Shown here piece after piece: positions 1 to 11,198 of a stretch of 64,000 nt of DNA. The position numbers and the translations under genes were made by a program. The notes below the pieces were generated by a model. It did not search any database. It was not told the DNA's origin and saw nothing but the letters and a program-made list of their open reading frames with translations. Numbering within the stretch: the stretch's first letter is position 1; the number at the start of each line of letters is the position of its first letter. The stretch is from Terana coerulea (lineage: Eukaryota; Basidiomycota; Agaricomycetes; Polyporales; Phanerochaetaceae), in NCBI GenBank assembly GCA_024811115.1, contig JAKOGH010000812.1, positions 248,001-312,000 of the forward strand, read 5' to 3'.

Positions 1-88
1 AGAGAGGTATTCAAGACGTGGTATGCGATGTCATGTTGTAGCGTGGGTCCTCGTGAGATATCGTGAGTGAGTTAACGGCCGCGAACAC

Positions 89-1622
89 CTACGCCCGCCT
101 CGCCCTGGCGCGCGACTTGGTCTTGCCGGCGTCGTGCATCGCTACCGCTACGCGCTTCGGCGACGGCTTCGTTTCCGCGACGAGCTCGTCGACGCTCATG
201 ACCTTCTTCGCCGGCTTACGTACGCGCCCGCTCGTCCGCACCGCCGGGCTCGCCTCCTCCTTCTCCTTATCCGCGCCGCGCTTCCGCTTCGTGCCCGCCT
301 TTGCGTCCGTCGCGTCCCGGCTCGACCGCCGTCACGTCTCCCGCGGAGCTGCTGTCGCTCACGGCTGTGCTCGAACCGGACGAGCTGGACGACGAGCGCG
401 CGCGCGTGATCGGAGGGCGTGCCGCCTCCTCGACTTCGGCCGGCGCGGAGGACACGGGCGACAGCGTATCGGGCAGCGATCCGAGCTCGGTCATGGGCGT
501 CGACGCGGTGGAGCCGGTACCGGCGGTCTTGCGGTTGGCTTGACGCGATGAGCGGCGGGTGGGCTCGAGCGCAGCGGATGTGGCACGCGTGCTGCGAGCC
601 GCAGGCGGGGCGGGGAAGCCTCCAGCACGATGGAGGGGAAGATGGGAGTCTCCACACCTGTGAGCTCGAGCTCGGTGGCCTTGCCCTTGCCTGCCTGGCC
701 TGGTTCTTCGTTGGCGAGCAAGACGGCGCTCAGACCCGGAAGAGGCAGCTCGGGCAGCTCTTCGGTTTCCGCTGTGGCGACCGCGATGGCAGCGACCTCC
801 TCCTCCGTCTTCTTGGACAGACGCGTCCGCTTCTTGGGAGGCTCGTGTTGCGCGACGTCCGTTGACTTGGCCACGGCCGAGGCGGCGGCAGCTTCAGCCT
901 TGCGTTTGCGGAGACGCATGCCGTTCTCGATCTTCTTGCCTTCGCTCCTCATCGAAGGGAAGACGGAGAGCTGCATGCCTTGGACTAGCCAAAGGTTCTC
1001 TTTGATACCTAGCCAGCTTGCGGGGGACTGTATCGGGCACGGGAACATCTCTACGCGCGCGGCAAGGGCGTGCATGAGCTCGCGTCGTGTCATGATGTGA
1101 AAGGGCGGACTCACCGAGGATCTTGTCCACTCGCTCTGCCGTGTTGTGAGTAAAGTGCTTGCCCCAGAAGAAGAAATGCTTCTTGTGCTGCACGCGGTGT
1201 AGGACCCTGAGGGCGGCGAGCACGAAGATGCATTCGCTCTGGAAGTTGTCCAGCTTGGTGGGCATGTCCAGGTAGTCGTTCAACGTCTTGGGCTTCCCTT
1301 GTTTCTTCAGATACCAAGACTCGACCTGCGGCAGCTGGGACTCGGCGGGGGTGATCGTGGGTAAATTCTCGAGGTAGCGGTGGACCACGGGGTGATTCAC
1401 TGTGATCTTACCGTCGTCCTGAATACCTGGGGCAATTTCTACAGGACAAGGCTTCATGTACTTGTGGTACTGCGGGTCTAGGAATGAGATTGCAGCGGGG
1501 ACAGGTCGGGTGGGGGCGCTGGCGTGGGGAGGTGGCCGGACCAGGGCCTCGTCGCGGACGGAAGAGGTGGGAAACTGGAATCGTGAGGAGGATGGGTAGG
1601 ATTGCAATTCTAGGCCAGCCAT
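89..1622 (-). CDS. Hypothetical basic, probably nuclear protein
   Basis: I do not recognise this protein. Best model: start ATG at 1622, exons 1622-1115, 1050-363 and 298-89, with two 64-nt introns (GTGAGT..TAG and GTGAGC..AAAG), about 468 aa. The N-terminal half is ordinary globular sequence (motifs PQYHKYMKPCP, FQSECIFVLAALRVLHRVQHKKHFFFWGKHF, then EMFPCPIQSPASWLGIKEN). The C-terminal half is low-complexity, with Lys/Arg clusters (RLRKRKAE, KKRTRLSKK, AGTKRKRG, KPAKKV) that look like nuclear localisation signals, plus Ser and Glu runs. Reading through needs one extra C/G near 612-615 (or 607-610); the exon sum of 1406 nt then becomes 1407, divisible by three. A chromatin or nuclear role is only an inference from composition. 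The upstream open frame to 1850 looks like leader, not protein. Confidence 0.6.
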
Positions 1623-3785
1623 GGCAGCTGTATGCGGGGGATTCGTTGGTGTGGCGGGGTGTCGTGCGTCACGTCGGGTGGTCCTCGTGCTGAGGGACGG
1701 CTGTCGATGCGTAGATATGTATGGGATGGGTCTGAAGTGTACAAGCTTGCTGTAGATTGTGTATGGCGTGCCGTGTTCAGTGTCAGTGGCGAGCAGAGAA
1801 TCTCTGAGGGTTGTGTGGCCAGTCTGGGCGAAGGGGCGCGATGAGCTCACGAAACAGCTGGGAGCCGTGCAACCTTACCGTCAGTGCTCGGATGTGTGCT
1901 AGGTACCTGCAGAGTCGCGCGGGACGTGCAAGACGACGAGCAGGGCGTCGGAGACGGCGAGGGGTAGTGTGTGGGGGACGGAGGATGTGGTCGGTGAAAG
2001 GGAAAGGTGGTGGCTGTTATAGCTGCCATTTAGCTCTGCGGGCCACACACCTGGCCATGGCCGAATGTAGCAATCTTGGACCACTCCCATCACACCGCCC
2101 CTTTGTCTTTCATCCTTTATGCCATCACAACGCGCTCAAAGATTGTGTCCTGTCATCGTGCGTCGCAACGACGAGCACAAAGGAATACTTGCTTGCATTT
2201 TTGTGGTATATCCGCAACATTATTCGGCGGTGAAAGCGGGTCGATCTAATCTAATCTATAGCAGATGCCTCCAACGCCCGCCACTGATTTTGCCGGACCG
2301 GGTATCTGGCCTCATGCCTTGCGCGTGAACAGGTCGAGGCATCCCATCGGATTATCTGCCCAGGTCGATATTAGATGCGAGCACATCGTGAGTGGCATTC
2401 GCAAGCAGTCTTGACGACGCTCACGTACACGACGACGTGCCTGCAGGCGGGAGTGCGCCAGAGAACGGCCTGCACAGTCAAGTTACCGCCGGCTCAGGCC
2501 CATCGTGACGTCAATAAGACCGCGGCCTTACCTACATTTACCTCCGCCCATCAAGTCAGCCTTTCGCCGCACTCTGCTATCTTCGTCCACTGACTAAACG
2601 GGGCCCCGCGGTACGCCGTCAGCGACGACCGACTCACACAGCTCGACGTGCGTGCCCATAGCGGCCTCGCAGGCATCGTCAAACGTGGAAGCGCTTCTCA
2701 GGGATCTGTCTCGGGGACTCCTGGATGCCCAGATCAGGTGAGATCTACCAATTTGACTGACTCCAGCCTTTTCAGGACGCACAAGCGAGAATCGGCCGCA
2801 CTCATGCATGGTCATGAAGATCGACGCTCAGCTTTCTACGAACATAATCCACAACTCGCAATGCAGAAGAAAGCGTCTGCAACCGTCGGCGGTGGAGGGC
2901 TCCAATGCTGAAGAACCTGAGCGCACGGGGGACCCGAAGCGTTGAGTAGCGTGCGAGGCCGACCGAACGTGCAGGGACGGGCAAGAGCATGAAACACGAG
3001 CGTCTCACCGAGTACCGAACGTTGTCGGAAACTGACTCAAGGCTTTCGGGGATGCTCTTCAAGTGGTGGATGAAAGGCGGAAGAGGGCGAGAATGCTGGT
3101 GAGTAAGTTGACTGTATGCTGTTCAAGTTACGCACGTTGGCGCGCTCACCAGCAACAGCCAAAAAATTGCTCTTCCATATGTAGACTACTGCAACCAATC
3201 TATGTCCGCACACTTAATTTATCTACCAAGCCGCACAGCAATAGTGAGCTCCAAGTATGAATAGAATCTGATTATGAACGCACTGCTCTTCGTATAGCTC
3301 GGACGATCGAGCCGATCATACACACCGGAGCCGCCTTATGCTGCAATCTGTGGATCTACGATGATCTCCTTTCATGTCACGCTTGAGGTGTATTTGGCGA
3401 AGTTCAAGGAGAGCCATGTCACTTTCACAGAGATTGCGCCGAAGATACTGTGTGCTCTGTCCAGTGTCGCAATTGCGCAAGGCAGCAGAGTATGCTCTGA
3501 AGGCTTCGAGGTCGTTTACGCAGGTGGTCTAGTGGACCACGAGCGGGTGCTGTGTGTAACTGGCACTGGTGGGCGCATACACGCTGTGCGCAACAGAGAG
3601 GGTCCGAAAATATTATGATGTGCACAATGAGAACATTGCGAAGATCCATACGGAGGTGATATGCTTTACTATATTCTATGAGTCTAACCAGGCGGGATTA
3701 TGGCCGTCGACTGGATGGAAATCTTCGCGGCAGTGGCTTGCGCGGTATTCCCCTTGGGTGACATCGGGCAAGGGATGACAACGTT
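1623..3785. other. Intergenic, no supported gene
   Basis: Only short open frames without conserved motifs or paired splice signals occur here. The longest are an 85-codon frame from 3361 (+) and an 86-codon frame ending at 2802 (-); neither resembles a known family. Confidence 0.5.
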
Positions 3786-4247
3786 CTAAGCCAGGTCGTG
3801 TCGCTGTTGAGCTGCAGTCTCCCTCCGCAATCGTTCCCTCGCCTTGCTCTCGACCGCCTCGCGTCCCACGGTCTCGATACACCACAGGTATTCGTTTCCC
3901 AGCGCATCGTCGTGCTCCTCCAGCGCCCGCTCCAGGAGCAGCGCGAGCGGGGTGATGAGCTTCGTGGCGGAGATGTCGAGCGCGACGGGGCGGTCGCCCG
4001 CCTGCCACCCCTGCGCGCGCTCGATGCAGTAGCTCCGCGCGGTCGGTGGGAGCTGCGTGTACCAGAAGCAGCGCGCGACCTCGCGCCAGAGGTGGTGCGG
4101 GATGCGGTGCCGCTGCAGCGCGCCACGCGCCGTGTCGGAGAAGAGGGCGACGCCGTCTTCGGTCTCGGCCTTGGTGAAGCATCGTTTCTGCTGTCGCTCG
4201 CCGGAGTCCGAGGTGTGCGGCTGTTCAGAAGGGCTTGGATGGGACAT
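3786..4247 (-). CDS. Small hypothetical protein, 153 aa
   Basis: A single uninterrupted exon. I chose the ATG at 4247 (MSHPSPSEQ...) over the longer frame to 4448 because the sequence upstream has the composition of leader. The protein has a polar N-terminus, then a mixed alpha-helical segment with many Arg, Trp and Leu residues (RHRIPHHLWREVARCFWY, LALLLERALEEHDDALG) and ends in an Arg/Gln/His-rich tail. No signal peptide or membrane segment. I do not recognise a family. GC-rich codon use fits the neighbouring genes, which is the main reason to accept it. Confidence 0.45.
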   Translation of the reverse strand: MSHPSPSEQPHTSDSGERQQKRCFTKAETEDGVALFSDTARGALQRHRIPHHLWREVARCFWYTQLPPTARSYCIERAQGWQAGDRPVALDISATKLITPLALLLERALEEHDDALGNEYLWCIETVGREAVESKARERLRRETAAQQRHDLA

Positions 4248-4780
4248 TGTAAAGTGAAGTAGGGCGAGAGGATGGGTGATGTACAGCGTGCTGCAGTCGT
4301 GGGTATGGCGGGTGGGATGTGGAAGGTTGCGCACCGACAGATGCCTATTATATGTTGACAGTGGTGGCCACAGGTCTTGCACCAGCAACCGATCAATGGC
4401 CACCGGCCACCGAAAACTTCTGCCGTTTACAAAGTCGTCTGCAACCAACGCTTGGACCAGCCAGCTTATCTCACAATGCCATACTGACCAACTCGCATAT
4501 TCTCCAAGGCATGCGACGTCGCCCGGGCGATGAAACTGGTGAAGGCTTGCATATCCGGATGTGTATTTGGCGTTGTTAGGATCGGAAGCCTGAGGCTACC
4601 TTATAGGGATACCTTGAGATTCCCCCAACGTCTCGCACACCTACCGGAGGGGAAGTAATTCAGCTCAGTGGGGTCCCAGAATGCACGAATGATAAAATAA
4701 TAATAATACACGGGTGATTCCAAGTGAATACAGGGCAGTCATAAGAGTCGGCCTTGGTCTTCTATCATGGTCTTCGATCT
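4248..4780. other. Intergenic between convergent/tandem minus-strand genes
   Basis: Holds the leader of the 153-aa gene and the 3' flank of the DHDPS-family gene. No other gene seen. Confidence 0.5.
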
Positions 4781-6047
4781 CTAGGCAGCGACCTTGCCGC
4801 TCAGCTCTCTCTCAGCAGCCACGAGTTCCTTGACGTGCGGGTGCTCCCACAATGCCGCTGCCACCTCGGGCTTGACGGGTGGAAGAGGTTTGCGCGGAAG
4901 GCCTCCGTAGCCATACAGCTTCTCGAGCAAGAACTTGGTACCTGAGATCGACCCCTTGGCGATGGTAAAGTCGCCGCGGGCGACGATGCCTTGAAGACGC
5001 TGCGCCTCTGGGAGCAATGATGCGTCGGAGACGGTGGCTACGGACAGCTCGAAGAGCTTTGCGCATGCATACTACATAGAAAAGGACTGAGTGAGGGTCA
5101 TCCTTCATAAATGAGGCTGAGTTCCTTACAGGTGCAACATTTGCGAGTCCAATAATGGCACCGTGGCCGTTTGCGTAGGTCGAGGGAAGGATGAAGTCTG
5201 CGAAGCCGCCGAGCACGAGGAAAGGAGCGTTGGGGTTCTTCCGAGGATGCGACGATGCGAACGACTTCTCGGACACGGTTGCACAGATCCGTGTGAGCTT
5301 GCCCACGTTACCGCATCTATGATTTGCGTAATGCTTAACTGAATTTGGCCACGGCCGAGCCAATAGAATAGACGTACGTCAACTTGACACCGCACAGGTT
5401 AGGACATTCTTCGGCGAGTTCGGTGATTAGGTCTGAATCGAGGTCGATGCCGCTGCTGGCACCGGGGTCTGTGGGGTACGGCAATGAGAAGAAGCTGTTG
5501 ACCGACGCGGTCATGGGACGTACAGTTGTATACAATGACGGGGAGGGGACTTTTCTCCGCCACCTCCACAAAGTACGCCTTCAAAGCTTCCCTCGTCAGC
5601 GCACCGGCAAAGTACCCGCTCGTAATGACAATCGTGAAGTCGGCGCCTGCGACAGCGGCCTCATGACTGAGCTCTATCGTCTCGCGCGTGCTGCCCGTTC
5701 CGGTGCCCGCGATAACAGGCACGTCGCGGAGACCTGCCTCATCGAGGGCTTTGCGAGCGGTCTTGATGAGTGTTGTGCGTTCGGCATGCGTGAGGTGGAT
5801 CGCTTCGCCCATTGAGCCTGCAATGAGCGGGCGGACGTTCGCTTTCGCGAGTCGGACGACATGTGCGGCGAAGGCGTCGAGGTCTAAAACCCGCCCTGTT
5901 ACATTACTTCCTACCAATACAAGACGATCACCACGCACCTAGGTCCTCTGTCTCCGGTAGGAAGAAGGATGGTATCGGGGCATAGATGCCTGGCGTCAAA
6001 ACCCTCGAGCCCGATGTCCCGTTGACCCCGTTGGTGTGTACGGCCAT
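4781..6047 (-). CDS. DHDPS/N-acetylneuraminate lyase family aldolase
   Basis: Five exons (6047-5939, 5883-5524, 5468-5378, 5316-5130, 5071-4781) give 345 aa with no frame problems. The family forms a TIM barrel that cleaves or condenses 2-keto acids through a Schiff base. Visible hallmarks: the phosphate/carboxylate loop GSMGE at residues 59-63, the tyrosine of VIVYN (Y155) and the Schiff-base lysine of GVK (K185). Fungi normally make lysine by the aminoadipate route, so this is unlikely to be a biosynthetic dihydrodipicolinate synthase; fungal members are usually 4-hydroxy-2-oxoglutarate aldolase-like or L-2-keto-3-deoxysugar (LraD/Lra4-type) aldolases in sugar-acid catabolism. The exact substrate cannot be read from sequence. 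No targeting signal is evident, so cytosolic is likely. Confidence 0.9.
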
Positions 6048-8160
6048 TCTGTGCGAGTCTTGTCGTCCGTCTAGGGCTGTTGCGGGGTAGAGTCGCTGCA
6101 GAAAGTCGATCTCGCCATCGCCCTCAGTTGCACGCTTTAAGAGTGGAGTCCAAGCCTCGACACGGTCCGTGTTCGGCAGGCAATTCCGGGCCGACGGCGA
6201 CTGAGGCCCGTCACGTGCCCTTTCCGACGCCCCCCAGCGCCCGCCGCCGGTGGGCGGTCCGCTCCGTATCAGCGAGGCGAGCAGGCGGACGCCATGAGAC
6301 TCAGTCTGACTGACGTACTCTCGGCGCGCTCTGCTCAAAAAGTACTGGCAAGGGCAAGGGTCGCGGGTGCTTTCGTGCCCGCCGATCCATCCCGCTTCAG
6401 AGGGTGGGGAAAGGTTCAAGTCGGGTTTGCCGGATATCATTTTGGCCGACGGAATCTCGCACTAGAACTGCACGGAGAACCTCGGTGAGCATTCAACACA
6501 GTAGATGAAGTGGTGCAAACCATCGAGAACGCATAGCCATCTTGAGACAGAAGTGGTCGAATGCTTCGAGGCCACAAGCGAGCTGTTACGTCGCGCGACC
6601 GTTCGGATGGTGGCTTCATTCTTGTTCATGTTCTGAGGTTGGCTGGTCATGAGCATGCCAAAGAAGTTGCGGCATCGTTCACAAGACAGCGGCATCCTTC
6701 AGCAGGGACGACTAACCCCGGATGCACTTGGCAAGCAAGCGTCTCGTACATGACCCCGGAGAACATGTGGACTGAAAATTGCGGAAGAAGTCAAGATTCG
6801 TTATCCGAATGACGCGCAGGGCCTTGTTCACCTGCTCACGTTGCGTGCAACAGTACTCCGACCGCCACAAAGCTGGCCCCATGAGACGACGATGGATGGA
6901 AACGAGTGTTGGGTGAGAAACGCATGCTGGTGGAACTGAGAACCAAGTTGAGGGAACTATTACAAGTGCCGTTTGATGCGTATTTCCCATTCTGAGTGTT
7001 GCCGTTAAGCCGGCTCCCTTTTGACGCTGGCGTATTGATCTCTTCTCTGGGGCGTACAGCACCGGTACTCTCCTCATTTGCTCACTTGTTATGTAGTGAT
7101 TTGTACCGTTGATAGCTAAATTCCAATCCTTCAATATTTGGTGAATTGTATGGGGTCTGTTCTGCATCAGAAAGCGCCACAAAGCGTCGGGCCCCCCAAT
7201 CTGGTACTTAATATCAGCGTGATGAACGCCCACAGAGCCAAGCGCTTGCAGCTTGAACAAATTCACAACAAGCAAAGTCACCCAAGTCAGGGTTAGTTTG
7301 CCATCGTGCACCTCAACACCTTCGCCCCTGCGATTCCAACACTTCGAAAGAGAGCATGTCACTCTCTGCTTATTTCCCTCTGTTGTAACTGGCGACGGCG
7401 ATAGACTCTCGAACCCGTCGGCGCAGGACGCAAATGAAAACCTCAGCTGGAAGAGTCGCCGCGTCGCAAAGCGAAGTGGGGATATCAATTGTCAGCGCCG
7501 CATACATCACATTCGGACCGGTCGCTGCATCTTGGCACGATGGCGACCTCAAGTGTAAAGTCGAAAGTCGTCGCTGGCCGTTGTACGCTGAGGTGAGTGG
7601 TCTATATTCTGTCTCAGACAGGCGTCGGGTGTAACTAGGCAGCGCCGTAGGTCAAAGCAGCCTCGACACAATGTGTGGCATCTCTAATTCCCCGAACATG
7701 AGAGCACTTCCGCAAACGGGATTTTATGCGAAGTACGCGTAGTGAGCGGTGCTGGTTTAAAGTCAGTGCTGCCACGGTACCATCGCTAGGCTGCGCTCAG
7801 TAGTTCCCCCACGCACCATCAGTTTGTTTTGCGCATGGATCAAACCACGTATACCATGCTACGGATGCCAAATAAAGCACGGACAAGGCATAGGGCTCTG
7901 CATTTCCGGCGCGTGGCGTAGTGGCCACGATCGGGGGACCTAGAATTGCGCAGGATGAACAAGAGCTAGCAAGTTACTGATCGGGATGTGGCCTCGACAT
8001 TCACGCGCAAGGCCCTCCGCGGATGTCAACGGACAGTCTGCGGTTACGCACAGCGTATTTAAGTCCATGGATCTGAGCTGTTGTGTTTCCCTATCCACCT
8101 CTCGTCAGTTCTGGTAGCTGCTCCGAGCTCGACTTCATCTCTATCCACTCCGCCGCCGAC
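6048..8160. other. Intergenic, no supported gene
   Basis: A 258-codon open frame (7488-6712, minus) begins with a non-ATG codon and shows no family resemblance, so I do not call it. The last part is the promoter of the HMG-like gene; a TATTTAA sequence lies near 8056-8062, about 100 nt before its ATG. Confidence 0.45.
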
Positions 8161-9778
8161 ATGGTCACTCTATCCACGAATGGCGCTGAATACGGAAGCG
8201 GGTCCTCGCTTGTCGACTTCTTGGAAGAGCCGCTGCCCCCTGCACTGCAGTACGGGATGCCGAGCTGGACCTTCTCTTCCGCTGCAGCCTCTGGCCTTCT
8301 CGCTCCCTCAACGTACCCACAATCAGATCTCTACGTACCCACCCAATACGATGACTTCCCACTCTCTTCCCTACCTGCACAAGCATACGCCCCTATCTGG
8401 CCCGCCAGATCGTTTCAGTCCCCGTCGACTGCATATAACCACACATTCTCCAACCCACCTTATCCATCACTCGAGGCTCACCAAATGTCCGAGGTTTCCG
8501 GGGACTACCCTCACGTCGACCTCTCTTCTTTCGCGCCCGCCTCGTCTGGCGCGGGATACGTACTGCCGGCCGTGGAAAACCAAGGCCCTGCCTTCATACC
8601 GCAGATGACTCCCCAAACTGTCTACCAACCCCCACAGATGACGCATGGCCCCTTCGCAATGTCTCATCAGGGCCCTTCTGAATTTCCGCCTCATCCGCCA
8701 ACCCGGTTATGCGCGGTCAGATGCACCCTCCGTATCCGCCGTGTCAACGAGCCGTATCCATAATCTCTCCTCACTGGCAACGACTGAAGCGGGTCCTAGC
8801 AGGCGTGGAGGCGGGAACAAGCGTCGCAGACCAACCTCGGCTGGGCCTTACCCGGAACAAGAGACTGACGGAGAGCACGGGCAGGAGGGACATCAGTCAG
8901 ACGACGGCAAGAAAAGGAAGAAGACCGGTAGAGTGTCAGGCATATTCCTGTACCACCGCGCGGACGTCTTGCCCTTCTTACACAATCGCGCGACGTACGA
9001 CATCTCCCCGGACTGCGGGTCGCAAGTGGCGGGTCGTCTTTGGCATGACAAGACCGAAGCAGAGCGGAAAGGTTTTACACCGAGGCGACTGGCGAAGGAG
9101 ATGGGGCTCAAGTCGCACGGCTCGGGACCGCTGAACCTAGCCATATACGATGTTGTCCCGGTGCTCGACGTCGCGAAAGCCCTGGCGGACCTGGCGATTA
9201 CGGCCTTCGATCCCTCGCTCGATCCCCACCGGGCCCAGAAGATGAAGACACGCCCGGAGCCGAGCACCCAAACGGTGTACCAAGCCTTCCTCAAATTAAG
9301 GAGCGAGGTGTGGACGCGCTGGCAGACGAACACTAAATCACAAGCCCCTTTGCCGGAAATCACCATTCCGGGGCAGGTCATCCTGCCACCCGAGTTCAGC
9401 AGCGACTACGACTGGTCGACCGCCCCACCCATTCCCGCTGTGGACCGGCGCCGTAATCCTCGACCTGCTCCAGCAAAGCGAGGAAAGCGTGCTCCTCGCA
9501 GCAAACGTACACCTCGCGTCACCGATAGTCAGGAATTTCGGGAAGATTTTTCGCTGAGTATGCACCACCAGCCGAATGCCTCTGCAGACTACGTGACTGG
9601 ACTATCCTACGAAGGTCTCACAAATATGGCAATTCCCTCTATTTACGGGGCCGCGGACGTATTAGACCCTAGTTTGCTCTATGTTCCCTCAGCGATTGAA
9701 CAATCTTCACTAGTACTAGTGGTAGAGGACATTTTCATATGGACATCGTCTCCCTGTCACTTGTGTATATCCATTTAA
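8161..9778 (+). CDS. HMG-box-like DNA-binding protein
   Basis: Two exons (8161-8731, 8800-9778) with one 68-nt intron (GTATCC..CCTAG), about 516 aa. The first ~190 residues are Ser/Pro/Tyr-rich and look like a disordered activation region. A basic patch GGNKRRR and KKRKKTGR precedes a segment (RVSGIFLYHRADVLPF ... SQVAGRLWHDKTEAERKGF) that follows the HMG-box spacing: aromatic/Tyr-Arg, then a conserved Trp, then Glu-Arg and a basic helix. A second basic block (PAKRGKRAPRSKR) lies near the C-terminus. Frame continuity needs one extra C in the run 8702-8704; 1550 nt of exon then becomes 1551. I chose ATG 8161 because the longer frame to 8083 begins with GTG. The HMG call is by pattern only; a fungal-specific regulator of another type is possible. 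Confidence 0.5.
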
Positions 9779-11198
9779 TCAACTTGAATATACCCTTACT
9801 TCCTGCAATGAGTCTGTGATGTGTGTTGCCTCTGAGGTGTACGCTGTGCTATAGACGAAACCATCCGAGCATCCGAGTCGTCGACTTGGAACAACCAATG
9901 ACAAGCTGCAGTCGGTCCGGGCTTGAGAACCAATGGGTTCGCGTATGGAGATCACCGCCATCAATGTTAAGCCCTGGTCAGCGCCAATTTGTTCTTGCAA
10001 TTGGCTCTCAACTTGCTCTCAACAATTCCGCACAACCCACATACGACGCTGGCTCGGAGGCATCGTGCAAGCATTCTCCCTCTGACAACGCGGCGAATGC
10101 AATCTTGAGCCTGCATGTGAGCTACCGAGATTAATCTATACGGCTCTCCACACGGGGCAAGCACCGGTGAGTTCTGTAGTCGAAAACTGAATGTTGAAGC
10201 GACCTAGGCGCACCATCCACCTCCAGTGTAGGTCGTGAACGACAAGAATACCCTTGAAGCACTCCGTTCGTCGTTCTGTACACGCCGGTCTCACATGGAA
10301 AAAGGAACTTCCAAACTAGCAACTGGAAGCGCAATACCATTTCAGGGAAGTCAGCGTTTGCGGGAGCCGGCGAGCAATGGACGCGTAGCTTGCCGCATGA
10401 GTGCTCCTGACGAACGTGTATACCAACGCAAGGTGTGTCAGCTCTCCAAGGGATTGCCGAACGGTCAACGTGAGACCGAAGCCAGGATCTCGTCGCCGCG
10501 GCAAGCGTTGCTCTCCAATGTGTCCATCATGTGAAGGTTGTTGTCCTGGCACAGTCTTTCGTAGCTACACAAGCAGACACAATCTAATCAATATGTGAAT
10601 CGACCTGCACAGCACTTGCATCTGTCCAGTACCAACCAATGAAATATTTCATCGCATCGCGAGCATAGGTATGCGCAGAGACGTGAACTATAGTCTGACC
10701 GGTGAACAGATACCCATGACTTCGTGTAGACGTGGGAGAGATTGTTGCTCGTACCGGAGCTGATGGCAACCGTGAAGGAGTTTGCCATCTGCTCGGAGCC
10801 GTCCACTCGTAGAGCTCGTGCCCAACTTATCCAATTGCTATCCGTCATGATAAAATCCGTCACGATAAAACCGGCGAGCCTGCTTTGTGCCCCGGGTGCT
10901 CTCAGTTTCCTACTCCCATCTTCCCCTGCTTATATCTTACACAACTCTTGACGCGGTCGGCTTGTCTGGCTCGGTATTCGGACTTAGTTGCGCAGCTCAG
11001 AGTCCATCAGCTGCCCTAGCGGACCAATAGCGAGCTCAAGATCGTTGAGCAGTCTTCGTGATCTGCAAAGTCGCCTGGTCGTCTGGACAACTTCATCTCA
11101 GCCGTGCCGGACCCATATAATCCTCTTGGACTTTGTATTTCACCACCACAGCCACATTTCCCTCCGCTACCCACCATTTCTCACCGGCCCAGTCCAAG
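9779..11198. other. Intergenic, no supported gene
   Basis: A minus-strand segment 10863-10584 has two overlapping short frames with protein-like composition but no family match or convincing splice pair. The right part is the NAD kinase leader. Confidence 0.4.

Noticed and set aside
1623..1850. Upstream extension of the first gene to 1850
   Set aside because: Sequence before the ATG at 1622 has leader-like Thr/Pro/Ser composition, and the MAGLE start gives a cleaner protein.
6712..7488. 258-codon open frame on minus strand
   Set aside because: Begins with a non-ATG codon, no motifs or splice-consistent neighbours, composition like intergenic DNA.
10584..10863. Short minus-strand frames with protein-like ends
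   Set aside because: No workable intron joins them and no family is recognised.
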